A stretch of 64,000 bases of DNA. It comes from Pararhodobacter sp. GTDB lineage: Bacteria; Pseudomonadota; Alphaproteobacteria; Rhodobacterales; Rhodobacteraceae. The stretch's first letter is position 1; each line of letters opens with the position of its first letter. Location: assembly GCA_020832545.1 (NCBI GenBank), contig JAFIEK010000014.1:25107-89106 (forward strand). The letters are read 5' to 3'. Shown here one piece after another: positions 1 to 8,974 of this stretch. The notes beneath the pieces are model-generated. The model was not told the origin of the DNA. It worked only from the letters and a program-made list of their open reading frames with translations, and made no database searches. The translations under genes were made by a program, and so were the position numbers.

Positions 1-960
1 TGGGACGACACTGTCCTGCCCTTTCAACTGGACCGTTCGGACATCCGTGGCCGTGTGGCGCGGCTGGATACGGTGCTGGACTCGGTTCTGGCGCAGCATG
101 ACTACCCGCCCGTGATTGAGGCGCTGGTTGCCGAAGCCGTGTTGCTGACCGCCATGATCGGCCAGACGCTGAAACTGCGCTGGCGGCTGTCGCTGCAAAT
201 TCGTGGCAACGGGCCGGCGCGGCTGATCGCGACCGACTATTTCGCCCCCGGTGACAATGGCGAGCCTGCGCGCATCCGTGCCTATGCCAGCTATGACAGC
301 GAGCGGTTGGAACTGAATGCGGCACCCTTCAGCCAGATCGGCGCGGGGTACTTTGCGGTAATCATTGATCAGGGCCGCGACATGACGCCGTATCAGGGCT
401 TGACCCCCATCACCGGCGGTTCGCTTGCTGCCTGTGCCGAGACCTATTTCGCCCAGTCCGAGCAATTGCCGACCCGCTTTTCGGTGGCCTTTGACAAGGG
501 GCCGGAAACGGCGCTCTGGCGCGGGGGAGGCGTGATGTTGCAGCACCTGCCCAAGGCCTCACCCCATGCGACGGGCGATGCCACCGGTGATAACGGCCTT
601 CTGGCCGCAGTTGACATGCTCGATGGCGATGAGGCCGAGAACTGGACCCGCGCGAACCTGCTTCTGGACACGGTCGAAAAGGCCGAACTTCTGGGGCCTG
701 AGGTGCATCCGACCGATCTGCTGTTGCGCCTGTTCCATGAAGAGGCACCGCGTGTCTTTGATGCGCAGCCGGTCAATTTTGGCTGCACCTGCACCGAAGC
801 GAAGGTGCGCAATTCTCTGTCGATCTATTCGGCCAGGGATATCGCCACCATGACGACCGAGGATGGCAAGGTCACCGCCGATTGCCAGTTCTGCGGCGCG
901 CATTATGAACTGGACCCGGCCACCCTGGGATTCGAGGCGACGGATGAGCCGCGCGCCTGA
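1..960 (+). CDS. hslO: Hsp33 redox-regulated chaperone, 5' end outside the window
   Basis: Cytosolic holdase that is switched on when oxidants release the zinc held by four cysteines. The frame is open from base 1 (first visible residues WDDTVLPFQLDRSDIRGRV), so only the first few codons are missing. The GTG at 55 is in frame but falls inside the conserved N-terminus and is not the start. The C-terminal zinc motif is complete: C-x-C in GCTCTEAKVR and C-x-x-C in CQFCGAHYE. The last 17 bases overlap the NUDIX gene, so the two are probably co-transcribed and coupled. Confidence 0.95.
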   Translation, partial: WDDTVLPFQLDRSDIRGRVARLDTVLDSVLAQHDYPPVIEALVAEAVLLTAMIGQTLKLRWRLSLQIRGNGPARLIATDYFAPGDNGEPARIRAYASYDSERLELNAAPFSQIGAGYFAVIIDQGRDMTPYQGLTPITGGSLAACAETYFAQSEQLPTRFSVAFDKGPETALWRGGGVMLQHLPKASPHATGDATGDNGLLAAVDMLDGDEAENWTRANLLLDTVEKAELLGPEVHPTDLLLRLFHEEAPRVFDAQPVNFGCTCTEAKVRNSLSIYSARDIATMTTEDGKVTADCQFCGAHYELDPATLGFEATDEPRA

Positions 961-1549
961 GCTTCTGGAACGCGCAGCCCGGGCGCTGGTTACGCCAGCG
1001 CCCGGCTCCAGCGATTTTGACCTGAACCCTGAGTTTCGGCACCCGCCGAACACCCTTCTGCGCCCCGCCGCCGTGCTGGTAGGCGTGACCGAGCACCAGG
1101 GTGGCCTGTCGGTTCTGCTGACCAAGCGTGCCTCTGGCCTGCGCCACCACCCCGGTCAGATCGCCTTTCCTGGTGGCAAGATTGACCCGGGCGATGCTGA
1201 TGCCACCGCCGCCGCCCTGCGTGAGGCGCGCGAGGAGGTGGGGCTGGACCCCGCGCTGGTACAGCCTCTGGGCAATCTGCCGCCGCATGAAACTGTGACC
1301 GGCTATACGGTGACACCGGTTCTGGGGCATATCGGCGCCGGGTTTCTGCCCGTCGCCCAGCCCGGCGAGGTTGAAGAGGCGTTTTTTGTGCCGCTCTCGC
1401 ATCTGTCGGACGCCACGAACTACCGGGTGGAGCGGCGGCTGTGGCTGGGGCAATGGCGGTCTTACTACATTGTGCCCTGGGGCCCCTATTACATCTGGGG
1501 GGCGACCGCGTGCATGCTGCGGGGGCTGGCCGAAAGGCTGGGACCATGA
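944..1549 (+). CDS. NUDIX hydrolase, CoA pyrophosphatase type
   Basis: 201 aa. Likely hydrolyses the pyrophosphate bond of CoA or related nucleotides. A UPF0035-type motif (LLTKRASGLRHHPGQIAFPGG, about residues 60-80) runs into the NUDIX box GGKIDPGD...REAREEVGL, with the metal-binding REAREE core intact. The ATG at 944 was chosen because it gives the usual length and lies in the 3' end of hslO; the frame extends further upstream without a better start. The stop overlaps the cca start as ATGA. The family is clear, but CoA as substrate is inferred from the motif. Confidence 0.88.
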   Translation: MSRAPELLERAARALVTPAPGSSDFDLNPEFRHPPNTLLRPAAVLVGVTEHQGGLSVLLTKRASGLRHHPGQIAFPGGKIDPGDADATAAALREAREEVGLDPALVQPLGNLPPHETVTGYTVTPVLGHIGAGFLPVAQPGEVEEAFFVPLSHLSDATNYRVERRLWLGQWRSYYIVPWGPYYIWGATACMLRGLAERLGP

Positions 1550-2700
1550 AGATCGCGGGCGACTGGCTGGATGACCCTGCCACTCAGTCAGTTCTGGGGA
1601 TGCTCACTGGGGCCGGTTTTCACGCGCTGTGCGTCGGCGGTTGCGTGCGCAACACGCTGATGGGCGTTCCCGTCACCGATGTCGATATCGCCACCGATGC
1701 CTTGCCGGAAACTGTCTCTGAACTTGCCGAAGGCGCCGGTTTGCGCGCCGTTCCCACCGGCATTGCCCATGGCACCGTGACCGTGGTGGCCAGGGGCACC
1801 GGGTTCGAGGTCACCACCTTTCGCCATGATGTGGAAACTTTTGGCCGCCATGCCCGCGTGGCCTTCAGCGCCGATCTGAAGCAGGATGCCGCACGGCGGG
1901 ATTTCACTATAAACGCGCTTTACGCGCGCGCCGATGGTCAGGTGATCGACCCCATTGGCGGGCTGGAGGATATTTCGGCGCGGCGGGTGCGGTTTGTCGG
2001 CGCGCCCGAAGACCGCATTCAGGAAGACTATTTGCGCATCCTTCGCTTTTTTCGATTTCACGCCCAGTACGGTGACCCCGCGCAGGGGCTGGATGCCGAT
2101 GCACTGGCCGCCTGCGCCCGCCATTCTGCCATGCTAGAGACACTTTCGCGCGAACGCATTGGTGCCGAGTTGCGCAAACTACTGGCTGCGCAAGACCCCG
2201 CACCCTCTGTCGCAGCGATGCAGGCCAGTGGTGTGCTGCACCATCTTCTTCCGGGTGCCGACGCCAGTGCCCTGCCGGTTCTTGTGCATCTTGAGGGGGG
2301 CACGCCGGGCGGCTGGCTGCGGCGGCTGGCCGTGCTGGGCGGTGAAGACCCGGCCGAGGGGCTGCGCATCTCACGCGCGGAAACACGCGATTTCGGCCAT
2401 ATCAGAGACGGTATTGGCAGCCTCGCCCCCCCATCTGAGCTGGCCTATCGACTAAACGAAAGGCTGGCCGCCGATATCACCCTCGCTCGCGCCGCCCTGA
2501 TGGAAACACCGCCGCCCCCTGACTGGCAACGCGACATTGCCAAAGGCGCACAGGCTTGCTTCCCGCTGCGCCCTGCTGATCTGATGCCTCATCTGCAGGG
2601 CCCCGCCTTGGGTATCGCGCTGAAAAAGGCCGAAGCGCACTGGATTGCCAGCGGCTTTCAGGCAGACCGCGAAACCCTCAGGGCGCTGGCCTTAACCTAG
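1546..2700 (+). CDS. cca: CCA tRNA nucleotidyltransferase
   Basis: 384 aa, class II nucleotidyltransferase that builds or repairs the 3' CCA end of tRNA. Visible signatures are the nucleotide-binding GGCVRN, the metal-binding DVDIAT (about residue 47) and the RRDFTINALY motif, followed by EDYLRILRFFRFHAQYG in the neck. The C-terminal half is the less conserved helical body. The ATG overlaps the preceding TGA by 4 bases. In this group a NUDIX gene just upstream of cca is common. Confidence 0.93.
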   Translation: MKIAGDWLDDPATQSVLGMLTGAGFHALCVGGCVRNTLMGVPVTDVDIATDALPETVSELAEGAGLRAVPTGIAHGTVTVVARGTGFEVTTFRHDVETFGRHARVAFSADLKQDAARRDFTINALYARADGQVIDPIGGLEDISARRVRFVGAPEDRIQEDYLRILRFFRFHAQYGDPAQGLDADALAACARHSAMLETLSRERIGAELRKLLAAQDPAPSVAAMQASGVLHHLLPGADASALPVLVHLEGGTPGGWLRRLAVLGGEDPAEGLRISRAETRDFGHIRDGIGSLAPPSELAYRLNERLAADITLARAALMETPPPPDWQRDIAKGAQACFPLRPADLMPHLQGPALGIALKKAEAHWIASGFQADRETLRALALT

Positions 2701-2766
2701 CCCCACCCCTTTCTTTTCGACGCTGTGCGACCTAACTTGCCAGCACATATCGAAAGCCATTCTCCC

Positions 2767-4611
2767 GTGTTTCAATACTTTGAAAATCTGGTGAACCCCT
2801 ACACCAGCTACACCGAATCCGACCAGCCGCCGCAACGGCTCTGGCCGTTCCTGCACCAGTATATGGGCCCGTTCCGCAAGGTTTTCTGGGCGGCTGGCAT
2901 CATGTCGCTCGTCGTCGCTTTCGTCGAGGTCGGTTTGCTGTGGTATCTGGGCCGCGTTGTCGATCTGCTGGGTGAGGCCGGTCAGGCCGGATTCTGGGCC
3001 GCGCATGGCTGGGAACTGGCACTGGCAGCGGCATTCATCCTCTTGATCCGCCCGGTGCTTCAGGTGCTTGACGTCGGACTGATCAACAACACTATCCTGC
3101 CAAATTTCGGCACGATCATCCGCTGGCGCGCGCACCGGCAGGTGCTGCGCCAGTCCGTCGGCTGGTTTGAGAATGATTTCGCGGGCCGCATCGCCAACCG
3201 CATCATGCAGACGCCCCCGGCTGCGGGCGAGGCGGTATTTCAGGTTTTTGACGCGCTCAGCTTTTCCATCGCCTACATCCTTGGCGCCGCGATCCTGCTG
3301 ATGGGCGCAGACCCGCGGCTGGTGATTCCGCTGCTGGTCTGGCTGACGCTCTATGCAGCTCTCGTGCGCTGGACGATCACGCGCGTTGGCCCGGCCTCGC
3401 AGGCGGCGGCGGATGCGCGCAGCGCGGTGACGGGGCGCGTGGTCGATGCCTATTCAAACATCCATTCGGTCAAGATGTTCGCGCATCATGACCGTGAACT
3501 GGAATATGCGCGCGAGGCGATCGAGCATTCGCGGCAGACCATCCAGAAGGAAATGCGCATTTTCACTATCATGGATCTGTGCCTTGTCATCCTTAACGGA
3601 CTTTTGATCATCTCGGTGATCGGCTGGGCGATCTGGCTGTGGTCTATCGATGCTGCCAGCCTTGGCGTGGTCGCCGCGGCCTCGGCATTGGTGCTGCGGC
3701 TCAACGCGATGACCGGTTGGATCATGTGGGCGGTTTCCAGTTTCTTTCGCAGTCTGGGCGTGGTGTCCGAGGGGATGGAAACCATCGCCCAGCCGATCAC
3801 GCTGGTTGACCGGCCTGATGCCAAACCGCTTGATTTCCGTGAAGGCCGGATCGAGCTGAGGGGCGTGACGCATCACTACGGCCGCGCCACGGGTGGGTTG
3901 CAGGATGTCACGCTGACCATCGCGCCGGGCGAAAAGCTGGGCGTTATCGGGCGTTCCGGTGCCGGAAAATCGACCCTCGTAAAGCTGCTCTTGCGGTTTT
4001 ACGACGTCGAGCGCGGTCAGATCCTGATTGACGGGCAAGATATCGAACGGGTCACGCAAGACAGCCTGCGCAAACGGATCGGCATGGTGCAGCAAGACAC
4101 GTCGCTTCTGCACCGCTCGGTGCGCGAGAACATCCTCTATGGCCGCCCCGATGCAGGCGAAGAGGCAATGCTCGCCGCCGCCCGCCGCGCCGAAGCGCAT
4201 GATTTCATCCTCGATCTGTCTGACCCTGAGGGCAACACCGGCTACGCCGCCCGCGTGGGCGAGCGCGGTGTGAAACTGTCTGGCGGACAAAGGCAGCGAA
4301 TTGCGCTGGCGCGGGTGATCTTGAAAGACGCGCCGATTCTGGTGCTGGATGAGGCGACATCGGCACTCGACAGCGAGGTTGAGGCCGCGATTCAGGACAC
4401 GCTTTATGGTGTGATGGAGGGCAAGACCGTCATCGCCATCGCGCACCGGCTGTCCACCATTGCGCGGATGGATCGGATTGTGGTGCTGGATGACGGGCGG
4501 ATTGTTGAAGAGGGCACGCATTCTGAACTGTTGGAACAGGGCGGGCTGTATGCACGGTTCTGGGCGCGGCAGTCGGGCGGGTTCATCGGCACTGACGAGG
4601 CCGCTCAATGA
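2767..4611 (+). CDS. ABC exporter half-transporter (permease-ATPase fusion), first of a pair
   Basis: About 614 aa: an N-terminal transmembrane domain of six helices (about residues 30-320) and a C-terminal ATPase. The ATPase shows Walker A GRSGAGKST, signature LSGGQRQR, Walker B ILVLDEATS and the H-loop IAHRLS. The frame is open back to a GTG at 2725. I prefer the GTG at 2767, which starts at FQYFENLVNPY, the part that looks conserved; neither site has a strong ribosome-binding site. It overlaps the next half-transporter by ATGA, so the two probably form a heterodimer in the inner membrane. Substrate unknown (lipid, peptide or drug). Confidence 0.85.
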   Translation: MFQYFENLVNPYTSYTESDQPPQRLWPFLHQYMGPFRKVFWAAGIMSLVVAFVEVGLLWYLGRVVDLLGEAGQAGFWAAHGWELALAAAFILLIRPVLQVLDVGLINNTILPNFGTIIRWRAHRQVLRQSVGWFENDFAGRIANRIMQTPPAAGEAVFQVFDALSFSIAYILGAAILLMGADPRLVIPLLVWLTLYAALVRWTITRVGPASQAAADARSAVTGRVVDAYSNIHSVKMFAHHDRELEYAREAIEHSRQTIQKEMRIFTIMDLCLVILNGLLIISVIGWAIWLWSIDAASLGVVAAASALVLRLNAMTGWIMWAVSSFFRSLGVVSEGMETIAQPITLVDRPDAKPLDFREGRIELRGVTHHYGRATGGLQDVTLTIAPGEKLGVIGRSGAGKSTLVKLLLRFYDVERGQILIDGQDIERVTQDSLRKRIGMVQQDTSLLHRSVRENILYGRPDAGEEAMLAAARRAEAHDFILDLSDPEGNTGYAARVGERGVKLSGGQRQRIALARVILKDAPILVLDEATSALDSEVEAAIQDTLYGVMEGKTVIAIAHRLSTIARMDRIVVLDDGRIVEEGTHSELLEQGGLYARFWARQSGGFIGTDEAAQ

Positions 4612-6440
4612 CCCTTTCCACCCTGATCCCGGCCTTTCGCCACGCCGACGGCCCGCCGCCCGGGCGGCTGGGCGCGTTCTTTCGCTGGGCGCTGAGCGGC
4701 GCATGGCCGGGCATCGCGTTTGCGGGCACCATCTCGGTGATCGGCGGCACGGTCGAGGTGATGGCGGCGGTGGTGCTGGGCATGGTGATCGACGCGGCGG
4801 TCGCCTCGGACGGGGTGGGGTTCTTTGCCGCAAACTGGATGCTGCTGGCGCTGTTCGCGGCGTTCTTTCTGATTGTGCGCCCGCTGGCCTTTGGCGTTGC
4901 CTCGGCGGCCAACTTCCTGACCATCGCGCCCAATGTGGACCCGCTGGTTCTGTCGCGCCTGAACCGTTGGACGATGGGGCAGGATATCGGCTTTTTCGAC
5001 AACGATTTCGCGGGCCGCATTGCGCAAAAGCAGATCCAGACCGCCCGCGCCCTGACAGAGGTGGTGAGCGAAAGCATCAACACCGTGGCCTTTGCGCTGT
5101 CGTCGCTGGTGGCATCCGTCGCGCTGGTGGCGGTGATCGACTGGCGTCTGGGTCTGGGCCTGCTGGTCTGGGCAGTGGCGTATCTGGGACTGATCAAGCT
5201 GTTCTTGCCGCATATCCGCAAACGCTCTGGGGCGCGAGCCGGGGCGCGGGCCATGGTAACGGGGCAGGTGGTGGATACCATCACCAATATCCGCACCGTG
5301 AAGCTGTTCGCCCACGCCCGCCATGAAGACCGCAACGCGCTGGATGCCATGGCCCGGTTTCGCGAAAAGGTGCTGGCGTTCGGGCGCATCTCGGCGCTGT
5401 TTCGGTTCTCGTTGATGCTGCTGGCGGGTGTGCTGCCGGTGATGCTGATCGGCGGCGCGCTGTGGCTCTGGTCTGCCGGGCAGGCAACACCGGGGGCGAT
5501 TGTCGCTGCTGGGACGGTGGCGATCAGGCTGGCGCAGATGACCGGCTGGGTCAGCTTCACGCTGATGGCGATTTACGCAAATGTCGGCGAGGTTGAGGAT
5601 GGCATGCGCACCCTCTCCGCCCCGCATGCACTGTCAGACGCTGAGGATGCCTACGCCCTGCCCGATGTGAAAGGCGAGATCCGGTTTGACAACGTGGCCT
5701 TTGCCTATGGTCAGCGCGACGGTGGCGTAGAGGGCATCAGCATGAATATCCGTCCGGGTGAGCGGATCGGCATCGTCGGCGCTTCCGGCGCGGGCAAGAC
5801 CACGCTGGTGGCGCTTTTGCTGCGGCTCTATGATATCGAGGACGGCGCGGTGCTGATCGACGGGCATGACATTCGCCGCGTCACGCAGGAATCCCTGCGC
5901 CGCCAGATCGGCATGGTCACGCAGGACACCGCGATGTTCAACCGCTCGGCGCGCGACAACATCCGCTATGGCCGCGCCGAGGCCACAGATGCCGAGATCG
6001 AGGCCGCCGCACGCGCCGCCGAGGCGCATGAGTTCATCCTTGGCCTGCAAGACGCCGCCGGGCGCAAGGGCTATGACGCGCATCTTGGTGAACGCGGTGT
6101 GCGGCTGTCAGGTGGGCAGCGGCAACGGATTGCGCTGGCGCGTGCCTTCTTGAAGGATGCACCAATTCTGGTGCTGGACGAGGCGACTTCGGCACTCGAC
6201 AGCGAGGTGGAGGCACAGATCCAGGAAGCACTGGAACGCATCATGGCGGGCAAGACGGTGCTGGCCATCGCGCACCGGCTGTCTACCATCGCGCGTATGG
6301 ATCGGATAATTGTGCTTGATGAGGGGCGCATTGTCGAACAGGGCAGCCATGTTGAATTGCTGACGCGCGAGGGGCTTTATGCCCGCTATTGGGCGCGCCA
6401 GTCGGGCGGGTTTCTGGGCACTGAGGAGGAACCGGCATGA
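4608..6440 (+). CDS. ABC exporter half-transporter, second of a pair
   Basis: 610 aa with the same layout as its upstream neighbour: six membrane helices, then Walker A GASGAGKTT, signature LSGGQRQR, Walker B ILVLDEATS and H-loop IAHRLS. Both ATP sites look catalytically intact, unlike heterodimers with one degenerate site. The nucleotide-binding domains of the pair are very similar (both end near FWARQSGGF/YWARQSGGF), suggesting tandem duplication. The start overlaps the upstream stop by 4 bases and the 3' end overlaps the VOC gene by 4 bases. Substrate cannot be inferred. Confidence 0.88.
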   Translation: MTLSTLIPAFRHADGPPPGRLGAFFRWALSGAWPGIAFAGTISVIGGTVEVMAAVVLGMVIDAAVASDGVGFFAANWMLLALFAAFFLIVRPLAFGVASAANFLTIAPNVDPLVLSRLNRWTMGQDIGFFDNDFAGRIAQKQIQTARALTEVVSESINTVAFALSSLVASVALVAVIDWRLGLGLLVWAVAYLGLIKLFLPHIRKRSGARAGARAMVTGQVVDTITNIRTVKLFAHARHEDRNALDAMARFREKVLAFGRISALFRFSLMLLAGVLPVMLIGGALWLWSAGQATPGAIVAAGTVAIRLAQMTGWVSFTLMAIYANVGEVEDGMRTLSAPHALSDAEDAYALPDVKGEIRFDNVAFAYGQRDGGVEGISMNIRPGERIGIVGASGAGKTTLVALLLRLYDIEDGAVLIDGHDIRRVTQESLRRQIGMVTQDTAMFNRSARDNIRYGRAEATDAEIEAAARAAEAHEFILGLQDAAGRKGYDAHLGERGVRLSGGQRQRIALARAFLKDAPILVLDEATSALDSEVEAQIQEALERIMAGKTVLAIAHRLSTIARMDRIIVLDEGRIVEQGSHVELLTREGLYARYWARQSGGFLGTEEEPA

Positions 6441-6862
6441 CAGATCTGGAAACCATTTCGCCTGCTGAGTTCGGTCGTGGCCTGCGCGGGCTGGGCGTGA
6501 ATCTGCTGTGCCGGGATGTCGGTGTGATGGCGCAGTTTCTGAAACAGGTTTTCGGCCTGACGATTCACCGCGAAAGCCCTGATTTCGCGCTGGCCCGCCA
6601 TGGCGAAGTGCTGATGCAGCTGCATTCCGATGCAACATTTGGCCGCCACCCATTACATGCCCTCTTGCCAGAAACGCCACCACGCGGCGCGGGGCTTCAG
6701 CTTTATCTGTTCGGCATCGACCCAGATATGGCCGCCGAACGGGCCGAAGCTGCGGGCGGTGTGGTCATCGAGCCCCCGGCCAACAAGCCACACGGGCTGC
6801 GCGAGGCCACAATCCTGTCGCCCGAGGGCTACGCCTTTTCACCCGCGCGCGCCTTGACATGA
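6437..6862 (+). CDS. VOC-superfamily (glyoxalase/bleomycin-resistance fold) protein
   Basis: 141 aa single-domain protein. The LGVNLLCRDVGVMAQFLKQVFGLTI stretch (split here only by family pattern) resembles the first beta-alpha-beta unit of the vicinal oxygen chelate fold, and the LREATILSPEGYAFSP end resembles the last strands. It overlaps both neighbours by ATGA, so it is translated with the exporter pair and the RNA methyltransferase. Possible roles are metal-dependent lyase, dioxygenase-like enzyme or binding protein. The metal ligands cannot be assigned with confidence. Confidence 0.7.
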   Translation: MTDLETISPAEFGRGLRGLGVNLLCRDVGVMAQFLKQVFGLTIHRESPDFALARHGEVLMQLHSDATFGRHPLHALLPETPPRGAGLQLYLFGIDPDMAAERAEAAGGVVIEPPANKPHGLREATILSPEGYAFSPARALT

Positions 6863-8079
6863 GCTATGTGATTGAACGATTGGGCCACCGGGGCGAAGGT
6901 GTGGCACCGGGTGTATTTGTCGCCCGCGCGCTACCCGGCGAGGTGGTCGAGGGTGCGGTTGAGAACGGGCGCATCGCCCAGCCGAGCATCCTCACGCCGT
7001 CGTCTGACCGTGTCGCCGCGCCGTGTCGCCATTACAAGGCCTGCGGTGGCTGTGCGCTGCAACATGCCTCGAATGAGTTTGTTACCGCGTGGAAAGAGCA
7101 GATCGTTGTGCAGGCGCTTGCCGGGCAGGGGCTGTCGGCACCCTTCCGGCCCCTGCATACCTCGCCCGCAAACGCGCGCCGCCGCGCCACGCTGTCCGGG
7201 CGGCGGCTGAAGTCCGGCGCGCTGGTGGGGTTTCATGCCCGCGCGTCCGATACGCTGACCGCTGTGCCCGGCTGCCTCCTGCTGCACCCGGCCCTGTTGG
7301 CCACCCTGCCCGCGCTGGAGGAAGTCACGCTGGCCGGTGCCTCACGCAAAGCGGAGCTGTCGCTGACTGTTACTGCGCTGGACGGTGGGGTTGACCTTGC
7401 GGTCACCGGTGGCAAGCCGCTGGATACTGCGCTTCGCATGGCGCTGCCGCAAATCGCCGCGCAGCATGGTCTGGCGCGGCTGACATGGGCGGGCGAGGCG
7501 CTCTATCAGGCCCAGCCGCCGCAGCTGACCTTTGGCCGCGCCCGCGTGACGCCCCCGCCCGGCGCCTTTCTGCAGGCCACACCAGATGGTGAGGCCGTGC
7601 TGGTCGCGGCCATGCGTGACGCTGTGGGTGGCGCGCGCCGCATTGGCGACCTTTTCGCCGGGTGTGGCACCTTTGCGCTGCCACTGGCAGAGCATGCAGA
7701 GGTTCACGCGGTTGAGGGCGAGGGCGCGATGCTGGCCGCCCTTGATGCCGGGTGGCGCACCAGTACGGGGTTGAAACGCCTTACCACCGAGACGCGCGAC
7801 CTGTTTCGCCGCCCGCTGCTGCCTGATGAACTGGCGCAGTTTGAGGCGCTGGTGATTGACCCGCCGCGCGCCGGGGCCGAGGCGCAGATCGCAGAGATCG
7901 CCCGCGCGCAGGTGCCGGTGATCGGTTCTGTTTCCTGCAACCCGGTCACTTTTGCGCGTGATGCGAAAACCCTCAGCGAAGCGGGATATCGTCTGGATTG
8001 GGTGCAAGTGGTCGATCAATTTCGCTGGTCGGCCCATGTCGAACTTGCAGCCCGGCTCAGCCTGAACCATATCGGCTGA
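6859..8079 (+). CDS. RNA m5U methyltransferase, RlmD/TrmA family
   Basis: 406 aa SAM-dependent methyltransferase likely to form 5-methyluridine in rRNA or tRNA. A short TRAM-like N-terminus precedes the iron-sulfur motif C-x5-C-x2-C (CRHYKACGGC, about residues 55-64), with a fourth cysteine in VPGCLL. The methyltransferase core shows GDLFAGCGTF (SAM), VIDPPRAG, and the catalytic cysteine in SCNPVTFARDA near the C-terminus. The start overlaps the VOC gene by ATGA. Which RNA it modifies cannot be decided from sequence. Confidence 0.88.
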   Translation: MSYVIERLGHRGEGVAPGVFVARALPGEVVEGAVENGRIAQPSILTPSSDRVAAPCRHYKACGGCALQHASNEFVTAWKEQIVVQALAGQGLSAPFRPLHTSPANARRRATLSGRRLKSGALVGFHARASDTLTAVPGCLLLHPALLATLPALEEVTLAGASRKAELSLTVTALDGGVDLAVTGGKPLDTALRMALPQIAAQHGLARLTWAGEALYQAQPPQLTFGRARVTPPPGAFLQATPDGEAVLVAAMRDAVGGARRIGDLFAGCGTFALPLAEHAEVHAVEGEGAMLAALDAGWRTSTGLKRLTTETRDLFRRPLLPDELAQFEALVIDPPRAGAEAQIAEIARAQVPVIGSVSCNPVTFARDAKTLSEAGYRLDWVQVVDQFRWSAHVELAARLSLNHIG

Positions 8080-8100
8080 AACTCCGCCAAAGGCCTGAAC

Positions 8101-8898
8101 ATGACATTGCGCGAAAAAACAGCCGTATTTCTGGAACGCCCCATTGTGCGCAATGGGGTGATTGCCGTGATCTTGTTCAACGCGGTGTTGTTGGGGCTGG
8201 AAACCTCGCATGAGGTGATGGCGGTGGCGGGGCCGCTGATCATTGCACTGGATACGGCTTGCCTGGCGATCTTTGTGGTCGAACTGACGCTGAAGATGTT
8301 CGCGCAGCGCCTGTCGTTCTTTCGCTCGGGCTGGAATATCTTTGACTTCATTATTGTCGGTATCTCGCTGGTGCCCGGCGCGCAGACTTTCAGCGTGCTG
8401 CGGGCGCTGCGTATCCTGCGACTGTTGCGGGTGGTGTCGGTCTCGCCATCGCTGCGCAGGGTGGTTGAAGGCTTCATCCGGGCGCTGCCGGGAATGGGGT
8501 CGGTGTTCCTGCTGATGGGTATGCTGTTCTACATCGGCGCGGTGATGGCAACCAAGCTGTTTGGTGACAGCTTCCCAGACTGGTTCGGCGATCTGGGCAA
8601 TTCGGCGTATTCGTTGTTCCAGATCATGACGCTGGAAAGCTGGTCTATGGGGATCGTGCGGCCGGTGATGGAGGTCTACCCGCAAGCCTGGATGTTCTTT
8701 GTGCCGTTCATTATGGTGACCACATTCGCTGTGGTGAACCTGCTGGTCGGTCTGATCGTCAATTCGATGCAGGACGCCCATGCCGAAGAAGCAAATATCC
8801 GCACCGACGAATACCGCGATGAGGTTCTGGCCCGCTTGCGCTCGATCGAGGCGCAACTGGAAGAACGGCAGGACGACAAGGTGCGGGCTGATCGCTGA
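8101..8898 (+). CDS. Single-domain voltage-gated sodium channel (NaChBac/NavSp type)
   Basis: 265 aa, one six-helix unit that would assemble as a tetramer in the inner membrane. S1 is near residues 18-34, S2 near 45-68 and S3 near 78-92. S4 carries arginines every third position (R101, R104, R107, R110). The pore helix ends in the selectivity filter TLESWSM (177-183), identical to NaChBac, followed by S6 (about 200-222) and a charged helical tail (230-260) like the coiled coil of these channels. It starts 21 bases after the methyltransferase gene. In bacteria such channels are linked to sodium cycling, pH homeostasis and motility; that role is inference here. Confidence 0.92.
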   Translation: MTLREKTAVFLERPIVRNGVIAVILFNAVLLGLETSHEVMAVAGPLIIALDTACLAIFVVELTLKMFAQRLSFFRSGWNIFDFIIVGISLVPGAQTFSVLRALRILRLLRVVSVSPSLRRVVEGFIRALPGMGSVFLLMGMLFYIGAVMATKLFGDSFPDWFGDLGNSAYSLFQIMTLESWSMGIVRPVMEVYPQAWMFFVPFIMVTTFAVVNLLVGLIVNSMQDAHAEEANIRTDEYRDEVLARLRSIEAQLEERQDDKVRADR

Positions 8899-8974
8899 GA
8901 AGATGGCATGGGTCATGGCTTCCGCGGCGTTGTGGAGACCAGGAACCGGGGGCTGCATCTGAAATGGTCGCGCC

